A DNA stretch of 11,512 bases from Verrucomicrobiota bacterium (lineage in GTDB: Bacteria > Verrucomicrobiota > Verrucomicrobiia > Verrucomicrobiales > DEV007): positions 1-11,512 of the forward strand of contig JAQCER010000041.1 in NCBI GenBank assembly GCA_027618625.1, in the 5' to 3' direction. A program made the position numbers and the translations under genes. Below are positions 1 to 6,481 of the stretch, piece by piece (position 1 is the first letter of the stretch; every line of letters begins with the position of its first letter). The notes below the pieces were generated by a model. The model ran no database searches. It was not told the DNA's origin and was given only the letters and a program-made list of their open reading frames with translations.

Positions 1-100
1 CCAAACTAAATCGCGATCATCCGGAGGCAAGTAATTTTCCAACTCTATGGTTAATATGACTAATATTAATAATACTGATAAAACAATAAATAAGTAAAAT

Positions 101-146
101 TTGAAAGATCTATTTAAGGTCAATTAATTATTTATATCTATTGACA
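101..146 (+). promoter_or_regulatory. AT-rich leader with candidate promoters for the roadblock/GTPase operon
   Basis: The first 153 bases are strongly AT-rich and hold no gene. Two sigma70-like possibilities are visible. TTGAAA at 101-106 is followed after 16 bp by ATTAAT at 123-128. A perfect TTGACA lies at 141-146, but its -10 region is poor (about GATTAA at 165-170). The first would give a transcript covering a GTG start at 154; the second fits better with the downstream ATG at 205. A weak inverted repeat (TTAATAT 51-57, ATATTAA 63-69) is also present but is expected in such AT-rich DNA. Confidence 0.3.
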
Positions 147-153
147 ATCATCG

Positions 154-2661
154 GTGGATTCTCAGATTAAGGGCTTTACCGAAACTCAACAGCTGCGCCT
201 AGGCATGTCCTTTTCTTTCAAAAAGCTCTTTCCAGAAGACGCGAACACTTCCAATTCCGCTAGACTTGATCTAGGGGCAGAACCTGTTAAATCTGATAGC
301 GAGCGTGCAGCAGAGCGACCACGGCCTTTCAAGGAGCCGACCCCATTCGATGTCGGTTCCCAGCCACTGTCGCAGGCACCCTTTCGTCCTGCAAACCATC
401 CGCCTGCGCCCGGGGCTTCGCCATTTGCCCCTTCCGGGCAACCTTCCCCGTTTGGCGCAGCGACTACCAGACCTGGTGGATCGCCGCCTCCATTTGCTCC
501 GTCTTCATCCAGTCCTCCTCCGTTTGCTCCAGCAGCGTCCAGCTCACCAGCGCCTTCCGTTTCGCCGTTCGCCCCGGCAACCACTGCGCCAGGTGCCGCG
601 CCGCGATCTCCCTTTGCCCCAGCAACCATCCCCTCGGCTGGCGAAGAAATGCCAGGGATAAGGTCGACGTCGCCGTTTGCCCCTGCTGCTTCCAGCACTG
701 CAGGGGTTTCCCCATTTCAGGCTGCGGCTGGAACAATGCAGCCAACGGGCTTACCGGTCGCTCCCATTCCCCGTCCCCCCGAGGAAATGAAGGAAGCGCC
801 ACCGATGGGTGCCGCCGCCTTTCCATTCTCTGGAACGCCGACTTCACCTTTCGCTCAGAGTGCAAGTGCGCCGCCTATGCCCTTTTCTCCGTCGACAGCG
901 CCATTTGCTCCATCGAACGCGGGAGGTTCCGCTATGGCTGCTTTGCCATTCGCTCCTTCGAAGCCACCTGTTGCCGCTGTGGTTGCCCCGCCAGCATTTG
1001 CTTCTGGCGCTGCAAGTGTCGCGCTCAATTTGCGATCATTGTTAGTGGACTTACCGCAGGCGGTGCTGGGCTTCGATCCGAACCGGATCCCTGATACGGT
1101 GACGGTTCAGCTGCCTACGGTTGATCTGGTCTCTCAGGTTCCGAGTGGCAAGGTTTCGATTTCCCTGGGAGAAGTGGTACAGGCCTTGGATCCTCAGTTC
1201 CGAGCCGCCTTTGACGCCGGTAAGTTGGACACCGCGGTGAAGATTCCTCTGCAGGCCCTCTATGCGGCACTGCCAGACGTACAACGTCCGCCGATGCCCG
1301 GTGCCGACTTCGCTCCGGCATATACTGGCCCAGCCGTTGCCGTCCAGCCCGCTCCAGCACCTGCTTTTGCCCCTGCTCCAGAGCCAGCGTCGACACTGCC
1401 ACCGGCACCGCCCGTTGAAGCGCCTGCGGCCCCGGCCCCCCCGGCCCTCCCGGCCCAAAACGTTGCTCCCAGTCCTTTCGCTTCGCCGCCGCAATCGCCG
1501 CCGCCCTCCGAAGCAGCTCCAGCCCCCCAAGTTCCTTACGCGGAGTCGTTTTCACCCGCCCCTCCACCATTGGCGGTTCCTGCTTCTAATACTCCTCCAG
1601 ACCAAACGATGTCGCCAGCACCTTCTTCCATGCCGGACGCCGCTCAACCGGATTCCGAGCCGGTAAGTCAAGTGGGTGCGGCCCGGTCTAATGGTGACTT
1701 GTTCAATGCTGGAGGGATCGATGATGATGTGCCGAAACCACTGAAGTGGGATGCTCAGGCGAAGTCGACGAAATTGTCGGTAGATCCTGCACCTACCGCA
1801 GCTCCTCAACCATTGAAGATGCCGACTGCGCCGACGTTCGACGATGAGGATGAATCCCAGCCGCTCGATTCTCTGGCCGCTCCCGTCCCTCCAGCAGTCG
1901 AAGATTTGAATCCTTCCGCAGTTGGTGCAAAAGGAGCCGAATCTCCTCCGAGCTTCTTGCCGAAGGGGCCCATTCTGGCCCCTAAATCTCCGTCTGCGAT
2001 CGTTGCGAAGCAATCGGAAGCCGTTGCTTCGCCCGAGTCGGCTGCCGGAACTCCAAAGTTACCACAGTTGGGCCTGGGGAGTCTCGTGAAACCAGCGGCT
2101 GCGACTAGTGCAAGTGTAAGTGTACCTGCAAGTCCAGAGGCATCGGTGCCCGAAAGGAAACCAGAAATTGCCTCGTCTAGCCCCGTGCCTGCGAAGGTTG
2201 AGTCTCCCCAGAAAGCTCCGCCAAAGCCACAACAGCCAGCTCCAGCGGGTGGCTGGATGTCGAGGTCGCCAGATTTTATTCTCCGTGCGTTGCTCAGCAT
2301 GGATGGAACTCCAACATGTGAAAACGTGGTGGACCATTGTGTTGGGCTACCGGGAGTTGCAGAGTGTCTAGTGCTCCGGGCCGGAGCAGTCGTTCCAGGC
2401 TCGAACAGGAGTGGATCTGCTGGAGCCTTGGCTTCGGTGACCGAAGGTGCATTTGAAAAGGTGACCGGTCTGGTGCGTGAGATGGGGATTTTGACCGCCG
2501 ATGCGCTCACCATTCAGCTCGATAGCGGAACTCTCAGCTTCTTCGTCGATGACAGTGCATGCCTCGCCGTCTTGCAGGAAAGCTCCACGCAGCTGGGCCC
2601 AGGGCTCCGCGAGCGACTCACTCTCATTTCTCAGCAACTCGGTGCCATCCCGCTGGCTTAG
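154..2661 (+). CDS. Pro/Ala-rich SPFAP-repeat protein with C-terminal roadblock-like domain
   Basis: Residues 1 to about 285 and 380 to 695 are low-complexity and rich in Pro, Ala and Ser. About a dozen SPFAP/PPFAP/LPFAP-type repeats lie between residues 85 and 270. Two folded parts stand out. Residues 290-375 form a compact segment with two hydrophobic stretches ending in LP (VTVQLP and VKIPLQ types). Residues 698-835 follow the roadblock/LC7 pattern: a helix, a GLPGVAECLVL strand, a helix, two strands, and a final helix. Roadblock proteins bind small Ras-like GTPases, and one is encoded 86 bp downstream, so a scaffold or regulator of that GTPase is likely. No signal peptide or membrane segment is visible, so it is probably cytoplasmic. 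Start: GTG at 154 is used because base composition turns coding-like there; ATG at 205 (product beginning MSFSFKKLF) is a real alternative. The exact function is unknown. Confidence 0.85.
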   Translation: MDSQIKGFTETQQLRLGMSFSFKKLFPEDANTSNSARLDLGAEPVKSDSERAAERPRPFKEPTPFDVGSQPLSQAPFRPANHPPAPGASPFAPSGQPSPFGAATTRPGGSPPPFAPSSSSPPPFAPAASSSPAPSVSPFAPATTAPGAAPRSPFAPATIPSAGEEMPGIRSTSPFAPAASSTAGVSPFQAAAGTMQPTGLPVAPIPRPPEEMKEAPPMGAAAFPFSGTPTSPFAQSASAPPMPFSPSTAPFAPSNAGGSAMAALPFAPSKPPVAAVVAPPAFASGAASVALNLRSLLVDLPQAVLGFDPNRIPDTVTVQLPTVDLVSQVPSGKVSISLGEVVQALDPQFRAAFDAGKLDTAVKIPLQALYAALPDVQRPPMPGADFAPAYTGPAVAVQPAPAPAFAPAPEPASTLPPAPPVEAPAAPAPPALPAQNVAPSPFASPPQSPPPSEAAPAPQVPYAESFSPAPPPLAVPASNTPPDQTMSPAPSSMPDAAQPDSEPVSQVGAARSNGDLFNAGGIDDDVPKPLKWDAQAKSTKLSVDPAPTAAPQPLKMPTAPTFDDEDESQPLDSLAAPVPPAVEDLNPSAVGAKGAESPPSFLPKGPILAPKSPSAIVAKQSEAVASPESAAGTPKLPQLGLGSLVKPAAATSASVSVPASPEASVPERKPEIASSSPVPAKVESPQKAPPKPQQPAPAGGWMSRSPDFILRALLSMDGTPTCENVVDHCVGLPGVAECLVLRAGAVVPGSNRSGSAGALASVTEGAFEKVTGLVREMGILTADALTIQLDSGTLSFFVDDSACLAVLQESSTQLGPGLRERLTLISQQLGAIPLA

Positions 2662-2747
2662 TGCCGATGCTGGGGAAGCTGGGGGGTGTAAAAATAAATT
2701 GGCAAAAAAAGTCGATCTTTTGACTTAAGATTTCAATCGATACGCTC

Positions 2748-3404
2748 ATGGCGGTGCTCAACGAATCAACGAACGAAGTCACCTTTAAGATCGTCTACTG
2801 TGGGACACCGCTGGGTGGAAAGACGACGAATCTTCAGTGGGTGCACCAGCAGATCGATAAATCGGAACGGGGCGACCTGATCTCGCTCGCCACATCGGCA
2901 GATCGCACGTTGTTCTTCGATTTTCTGCCGGTCAATAGCATTACGGCGAAGGGTTTTCGAACCAAGTTCCAGCTCTACACGGTTCCAGGGCAGGTGCAAT
3001 ACAATGCCACCCGGCAGCTCGTCTTGCGTGGGGTCGATGGAATCGTCTTCGTCGCGGATTCTCAGATCGAGCGCATGGAGGAGAATGTCTGGGCAATGAA
3101 GACGCTACAGCAGAATCTCGCTGACAATGGCGTGTGGGCGGGGCGGATACCCATTGTCCTGCAGTTCAACAAGCGTGATCTGCCAAACTCTGCGCCGCTG
3201 GAGCATTTGGATTACGTTCTCAACGATGGATCGCTAGGCAATGGTTCGGACGTGCGGCTGATGCGTTTCGAAGCGGCGGCATCTCAAGGATACAACGTGT
3301 TCGAGACTCTAAATGCAGTCGCGATCGAGATTATCAATCGTTTCAATCCACCGGCCGGTGCAGGTCGATATGTGCCTGGAAATGGCGTCAGTCTCGCGGG
3401 ATGA
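2748..3404 (+). CDS. mglA: MglA-family Ras-like small GTPase
   Basis: A 218-residue P-loop GTPase. The Walker A motif is GTPLGGKTT at residues 19-27. The switch II motif reads TVPGQ at 78-82, with Thr78 in place of the aspartate usual in DxxG GTPases; this is the signature of Myxococcus xanthus MglA. The base-specificity motif NKRD is at 141-144. In Myxococcus, MglA is the polarity switch for gliding and is turned off by the roadblock protein MglB. Here the GTPase sits between two roadblock proteins, the large protein upstream and the short one that starts 9 bp downstream, so the three probably form one operon and one GTPase/regulator module. The process controlled cannot be read from this window: no motility or pilus gene is adjacent. 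The ATG at 2748 puts the P-loop at the usual distance from the N-terminus. Confidence 0.95.
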   Translation: MAVLNESTNEVTFKIVYCGTPLGGKTTNLQWVHQQIDKSERGDLISLATSADRTLFFDFLPVNSITAKGFRTKFQLYTVPGQVQYNATRQLVLRGVDGIVFVADSQIERMEENVWAMKTLQQNLADNGVWAGRIPIVLQFNKRDLPNSAPLEHLDYVLNDGSLGNGSDVRLMRFEAAASQGYNVFETLNAVAIEIINRFNPPAGAGRYVPGNGVSLAG

Positions 3405-3413
3405 GTTGAAGAG

Positions 3414-3890
3414 ATGAGCGCAGAACGATCTACGAACCCGGATGACGATTCGGCCAGTGTAGCCGCTGCCTGCGGCTCCAAAGTGGATGTTGCATCGATC
3501 CTCAAGGACTTGCGTCACCGCGCGGATCTGCTTTCGGTTGCCCTGCTTCACGAGACAGGAGTGGTGATGGCGCAGGAGGGGGACGAAAGATTTCAGGACC
3601 AGGGTGAGATCGGTGCTCTGACTGCCGGAGCGTTTCACGCCACTGCGATGCTGGGAAACAGGCTGGGTGACAGCAACGTGGAAGCGCTCTGTCACGAAGG
3701 GCGGCATCAATCGTTCTTAATCATTCCAGTCGATGCCATGCACCTCTTGCTCGCCGTCTTTCCTGGCGCGTGCAAGTCGGCAGTGGTTCGCCTTTGCATG
3801 CAGCGCAGCGCTGCTGCCCTGCGCGGCGAACCGATCGAGGATGGAATCCGATCAGAGGAAAAAAACATTGCCGACTGGCTGGGCGCCTGA
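3414..3890 (+). CDS. Roadblock/LC7-domain protein (MglB-like)
   Basis: A 158-residue protein, soluble by appearance. Residues about 25-135 match the roadblock/LC7 fold: an N-terminal helix (VDVASILKDL), a strand with the ETGVVMAQEG turn, a long middle helix, two hydrophobic strands (SFLIIPV and HLLLAVF), and a final helix. Such proteins form dimers that bind MglA-type GTPases and raise their GTPase activity. The gene follows the MglA-like gene by 9 bp, the same pairing as mglB/mglA although in the opposite order. The first 20 residues and the last 25 look disordered. Being the short partner with a complete domain, it is the better candidate for the activating protein; the roadblock domain of the 835-residue protein may act as a second partner or scaffold. 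These roles are inferred from family and position. Confidence 0.85.
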   Translation: MSAERSTNPDDDSASVAAACGSKVDVASILKDLRHRADLLSVALLHETGVVMAQEGDERFQDQGEIGALTAGAFHATAMLGNRLGDSNVEALCHEGRHQSFLIIPVDAMHLLLAVFPGACKSAVVRLCMQRSAAALRGEPIEDGIRSEEKNIADWLGA

Positions 3891-3901
3891 TCAAACGCCC
3901 A
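3880..3901. terminator. Hairpin between convergent operon and kamA
   Basis: TGGGCG (3880-3885) and CGCCCA (3896-3901) form a perfect 6-bp stem with a 10-base loop. It straddles the stop codon of the roadblock gene and lies in the 65-bp space between two converging genes, so it could end transcription from either side. Neither strand has a T-run after it, so it is not a classical rho-independent terminator. Confidence 0.35.
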
Positions 3902-3909
3902 CGCGCTAC

Positions 3910-3960
3910 GCTCATGCTCATGCTCATGCTCATGCTAATAGCTAATAGCTAATAGCTAAT
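3910..3960. repeat. Compound tandem repeat (GCTCAT)4 then (GCTAATA)~4
   Basis: Four perfect GCTCAT hexamers occupy 3910-3933. They are followed by three perfect GCTAATA heptamers (3934-3954) and a partial fourth (3955-3960). The last unit contains the kamA stop codon (CTA at 3956-3958 on this strand, TAG on the coding strand). Because the second unit is 7 bases long, its copies place TAG in successive frames on the minus strand. The tract fills the gap between two convergent genes. Confidence 0.9.
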
Positions 3961-5134
3961 GGATTTCGGCAGGCTCCTTGGTTTCGAGAGCAGCCAGCTC
4001 CGGGTATTCGAACACGCGCCCTTCGAAATTGCGGATCACGACGCGCTCGGAGTCCATGCGGATGACGTATTCAGGGTTGATGGGCACTTTGCCACCGCCT
4101 CCTGGGGCATCGATTACGAATTGCGGAATTGCGTATCCAGAGGTGTGACCGCGCAGGCCTTCGATGATTTCGATCCCCTTGCTGACCGGCGCACGCAGGT
4201 GACGTGAGCCGCGGATCAGGTCGCACTGATACAGGTAGTAAGGCTTCACTCGGCACATGAGCAGCTTCTGCACGAGATTCTTCATCGTGTCGACGTCATC
4301 GTTCACGCCGCGCATGAGGACGCTTTGGTTGCCCACTGGTATGCCGTGATTTGCCAGGCGTTCAAGTCCTTGTTTCACTTCTGTCGTCAGTTCGCGCGGA
4401 TGGTTGGCGTGCGTGCTGATGAAGAGCGGGTGATACTTCTGCAACATCTGACACAGCTGCGGGGTAATTCGCTGAGGCAGGAAAATGGGGACGCGTGTGC
4501 CGATCCGCAGGAATTCGATGTGCGGAATCTGGTAGAGGCGAGCCAGCACCTTTTCCAGCTTGGAGTCAGAGAAAAGCAGGGGATCACCGCCGGACAAGAG
4601 GACATCGCGGATCTCCGTGTGCTTTTCCAGATACTTGAAGGCAGCCTCGAACTGAGTTTCCAGTTCCTGATCGCCCACGCCACTGACAACGCGGCTCCGC
4701 GTGCAGTAGCGGCAGTAAGCGGCACACCGGTCGGTGATCAGAAAGAGCACCCGGTCCGGGTAGCGATGCACCAGGCCAGGAACGGGCATGTGGGAATCTT
4801 CACCACACGGATCGTCCATCTCCTCTTCGTTGTCCCAGGTCTCTTCGATACGCGGGATGACCTGACGACGGATCGGGCAGCCCGGATCTTTTGGATCGAT
4901 GAGGTTTAAATAGTGCGGCGTGATGGCCATCGCCAGCTTGTTCCCGGACAGCAGGACGCCCGCCCGTTCCTCCTCACTCAGTTCAATGTGCTGCTCCAGC
5001 TGCGCCAGCGATGTGATTCTGTTCTTCAGCTGCCAGGTGTGGCTGCTCCAGTCGGTAACATCTTGTCCTTCCCAGAATCCGGGCGCGTGGCTGCGAAATG
5101 CTTTGGGAGAATCCGAGTCTAGGGAGCGCGTCAT
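3956..5134 (-). CDS. kamA: L-lysine 2,3-aminomutase (radical SAM, PLP-dependent)
   Basis: The enzyme converts L-lysine to beta-lysine using a [4Fe-4S] cluster, S-adenosylmethionine and PLP. The 392-residue product has the radical-SAM cluster motif CxxxCxxC as C137, C141 and C144. The SAM-binding GGDP motif is at 182-185, and the PLP lysine K349 lies in PGGGGK. Aligned on these landmarks to the Clostridium subterminale SB4 enzyme, D305 and D342 match the two aspartates (D293 and D330) that hold the substrate amino group, and R146 matches R134. This supports a true lysine 2,3-aminomutase. The related EF-P-modifying enzyme EpmB is the alternative; it is usually shorter, and no efp or epmA gene is nearby. 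Beta-lysine serves lysine fermentation or osmolyte (N-acetyl-beta-lysine) synthesis; no acetyltransferase or degradation gene is in the window, so the pathway is open. It is divergent from a winged-helix regulator. Confidence 0.95.
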   Translation of the reverse strand: MTRSLDSDSPKAFRSHAPGFWEGQDVTDWSSHTWQLKNRITSLAQLEQHIELSEEERAGVLLSGNKLAMAITPHYLNLIDPKDPGCPIRRQVIPRIEETWDNEEEMDDPCGEDSHMPVPGLVHRYPDRVLFLITDRCAAYCRYCTRSRVVSGVGDQELETQFEAAFKYLEKHTEIRDVLLSGGDPLLFSDSKLEKVLARLYQIPHIEFLRIGTRVPIFLPQRITPQLCQMLQKYHPLFISTHANHPRELTTEVKQGLERLANHGIPVGNQSVLMRGVNDDVDTMKNLVQKLLMCRVKPYYLYQCDLIRGSRHLRAPVSKGIEIIEGLRGHTSGYAIPQFVIDAPGGGGKVPINPEYVIRMDSERVVIRNFEGRVFEYPELAALETKEPAEIH

Positions 5135-5172
5135 GTATTGCTGGTGCTGGAGAAATCAATCGTTTCGCCGTG

Positions 5173-5200
5173 ACCATAGAACCTGCCAACTCCTTGTCAA
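5173..5200 (-). promoter_or_regulatory. Candidate kamA promoter
   Basis: Read on the minus strand, a perfect TTGACA (5200-5195) is followed after 16 bp by TATGGT (5178-5173), four of six bases matching TATAAT. Transcription would start near 5166, giving a leader of about 30 nucleotides before the kamA ATG at 5134. No clear Shine-Dalgarno site precedes that ATG. Confidence 0.45.
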
Positions 5201-5217
5201 TGAACCCAGATTTAACG

Positions 5218-5249
5218 TCGAAATTCTTAATAAATGTTAGAAATTTCGA
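5218..5249. promoter_or_regulatory. Inverted repeat, candidate operator between divergent promoters
   Basis: TCGAAATT (5218-5225) and AATTTCGA (5242-5249) are perfect 8-bp inverted arms with a 16-bp spacer. The symmetry continues imperfectly inward (CTTAA against TTAG-type bases). The repeat lies between the candidate kamA promoter and the candidate regulator promoter, ending 3 bp before the regulator -35 box. That position fits an operator for a dimeric winged-helix protein controlling itself and kamA. Binding is inferred. Confidence 0.45.
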
Positions 5250-5252
5250 TAG

Positions 5253-5280
5253 TTGACATGTTTTAAATATCTGCTCTATT
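5253..5280 (+). promoter_or_regulatory. Candidate promoter of the winged-helix regulator
   Basis: A perfect TTGACA (5253-5258) is followed after 16 bp by TCTATT (5275-5280), four of six bases matching TATAAT. The start site would be near 5287, leaving a very short leader: about 11 nucleotides to a TTG at 5298 or 35 to an ATG at 5322. Confidence 0.4.
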
Positions 5281-5321
5281 GAAAATAGCTACCTAAGTTG
5301 CTAGAAACCAAAGATTTTGCC

Positions 5322-6191
5322 ATGTTTTTGAGAAGCCTTCGTGATATTGCTAAGCCTCAGTCAGTTGCCGTGATTGGCTTGCTGAAACGCTCAACAGGAA
5401 TGTCGGTAGCCGAGTTGGCCCGAGAGTTGAAGATGAGCTACATGGGTGTAAAGCAGCACTGTGTCGAATTGGAGAAAAAAGGATTCCTCGACACTTGGCG
5501 CCGCCCCAAGGAGATCGGTCGTCCCGAAAAGACTTACCGCCTCACCGAGAAGGCTGGCGATCTCTTTCCGGACGCCGGGTGCAGCGTCACTCTGGAACTT
5601 TTGAAAGATCTCCAGGCAATCTACGGTGCCAATGCGGCCGACAAATTGCTTTTCAGCTTTTTCGCAAAGCGAACGGATGCCTATCTGAAGAAGATCAAGG
5701 GAATCACCGTCACCGAACGAGCCATTGCACTTGCCAGGCTGCGGGATGCAGAAGGTTACGTTTCCGATCTCAGTCTCGAAGGGGAGTACGGATTCTCGCT
5801 GGTCGAGTATCACAATCCTCTGGAAAAGATCGGAGCCCAGTATCCTTCTGTCGTGCGAATGGAAGAGACTCTCTTCTCACGCGTTCTCCAGGCTCCAGTT
5901 CGTCGCTCGGAAGAACGCGCATCAGGGCTTTTCGAATCGATGCGAAACCTGATATGCCTGAGGCAACATCTGAAGGGTCGGAGAACGACGGTGCTTCATC
6001 AGGCACTCCGGCTTCTCGTGCCGCCGCCGTCGGGCATGTCCAGCTGGTTGGCTGACTCCGAAAATCGATTTCTATTACCCACAAGCAATGGGGCTGTCGG
6101 TCGTTTGGCCGCAGCCCTGTTTGTGTACCAAGAAAGTAGCTTGAGCTTCAGCTCAACTCCACCCGCAGACTCAATCGCACAGCCAGTCTAG
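5322..6191 (+). CDS. SufR-like winged-helix transcriptional regulator, C-terminus probably frameshifted
   Basis: Residues about 28-51 (from the ATG at 5322) form a helix-turn-helix with MSVAELARELKMSYMGVKQH. A wing rich in Arg and Lys and the phrase GRPEKTYRLTEKA follow, typical of the SufR/DeoR-like group. The region around EYHNPLEKIGAQYPSVV aligns with the SufR cluster-binding domain, but the cysteines that ligate the Fe-S cluster are absent (HNP instead of HCP, V instead of C). The sensor input therefore probably differs. The open frame ends at 6191, but from about 5925 it gives an unrelated tail with rarer codons. The -1 frame instead continues AFRIDAKPD, matching the usual family ending, and stops at 6053-6055 before a hairpin. 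One lost G in GGG 5925-5927 would explain this. A TTG at 5298 is an alternative start. The gene is divergent from kamA and may regulate it (inference). Confidence 0.8.
   Translation: MFLRSLRDIAKPQSVAVIGLLKRSTGMSVAELARELKMSYMGVKQHCVELEKKGFLDTWRRPKEIGRPEKTYRLTEKAGDLFPDAGCSVTLELLKDLQAIYGANAADKLLFSFFAKRTDAYLKKIKGITVTERAIALARLRDAEGYVSDLSLEGEYGFSLVEYHNPLEKIGAQYPSVVRMEETLFSRVLQAPVRRSEERASGLFESMRNLICLRQHLKGRRTTVLHQALRLLVPPPSGMSSWLADSENRFLLPTSNGAVGRLAAALFVYQESSLSFSSTPPADSIAQPV
6090..6125 (+). terminator. Rho-independent-like terminator after the regulator
   Basis: GGGCTG-T-CGG (6091-6100) pairs with CCG-CAGCCC (6109-6117), giving nine G/C-rich pairs with one bulged T and an 8-base loop. TGTTTGTG follows. 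It starts about 35 bp after the TGA at 6053-6055, which is reached only if the regulator frameshift near 5925 is corrected, and it lies inside the tail of the uncorrected frame. Confidence 0.5.
6141..6156. repeat. Perfect palindrome upstream of the paralogue array
   Basis: TTGAGCT and AGCTCAA flank a 2-base centre (TC). It lies about 75 bp before the first gene of the array and could be an operator for the array or a secondary structure after the regulator gene. No consensus promoter was recognised nearby. Confidence 0.4.
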
Positions 6192-6232
6192 GTCTAAGGT
6201 TTCCTGGTGCACGCCGTTGTGTCTGAAACCAA

Positions 6233-6472
6233 ATGAGCGCCCGCCAGCCGTATCTATCCAGATTAGGATACCTGTTCATCACCGGAATCGTAGTCGGTCT
6301 CCTTTGGGTGGGAACTGGCTGGCAGGGCAAACTGCGTGCGCCTTCAAACGAATCGCATCACTTGCCCATGGCAAACAGACTGACTCATCTGGCTCTGGCG
6401 GAATTCGCAGTCGATCTCTCTTCCAGTGAAGGCGGAACCGAGCCGAAGAATCTACACAACCCACTTTTCTAG
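6233..6472 (+). CDS. Array copy 1: internally deleted membrane-anchored paralogue
   Basis: A 79-residue product with a membrane segment at about residues 10-28 and no known domain. Compared with the three genes downstream it is a miniature: the segment MANRLTHLALAEFAVD matches the conserved AHAQQVHLALMVYAFD region just after the membrane helix. The following VDLSSSEGGTEPKNLHNP matches the C-terminal VDIFSSDYGTDPSQLLNP of copies 3 and 4. About 130-150 residues between these two points are missing, in frame. The DNA agrees as well as the protein (GTCGATCTCTCTTCCAG here, GTTGATATCTTTTCCAG in copy 3). The reading frame remains open, so it may still make a short membrane protein, or it may be a remnant. 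Its stop is 9 bp before copy 2. Confidence 0.6.
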   Translation: MSARQPYLSRLGYLFITGIVVGLLWVGTGWQGKLRAPSNESHHLPMANRLTHLALAEFAVDLSSSEGGTEPKNLHNPLF

Positions 6473-6481
6473 CCGAATGTT

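Noticed and set aside
186..698. Minus-strand open frame opposite the Pro/Ala-rich gene, and similar ones at 1806-2513 and 1115-1570
   Set aside because: They mirror the strong codon bias of the plus-strand Pro/Ala codons, giving Gly/Ala/Arg-rich products without domains. The plus-strand gene has a recognisable roadblock end and operon context.
2719..2748. Internal promoter before the GTPase gene (TTGACT at 2720)
   Set aside because: No -10 element lies at a usable distance. Co-transcription with the upstream gene across the 86-bp gap is simpler.
3733..3945. Short plus-strand frames giving AHAHAHA or LMLMLM peptides through the GCTCAT repeat
   Set aside because: They are products of reading the repeat in other frames of the roadblock gene and the intergenic tract, without start signals or domains.
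4325..4909. Plus-strand open frame of 194 codons opposite kamA
   Set aside because: It is antisense to a clearly conserved enzyme whose active-site residues all lie on the minus strand.
5922..5935. Programmed ribosomal frameshift in the regulator
   Set aside because: No standard slippery heptamer is in register and no stimulatory stem follows closely. A simple one-base loss explains the data better.
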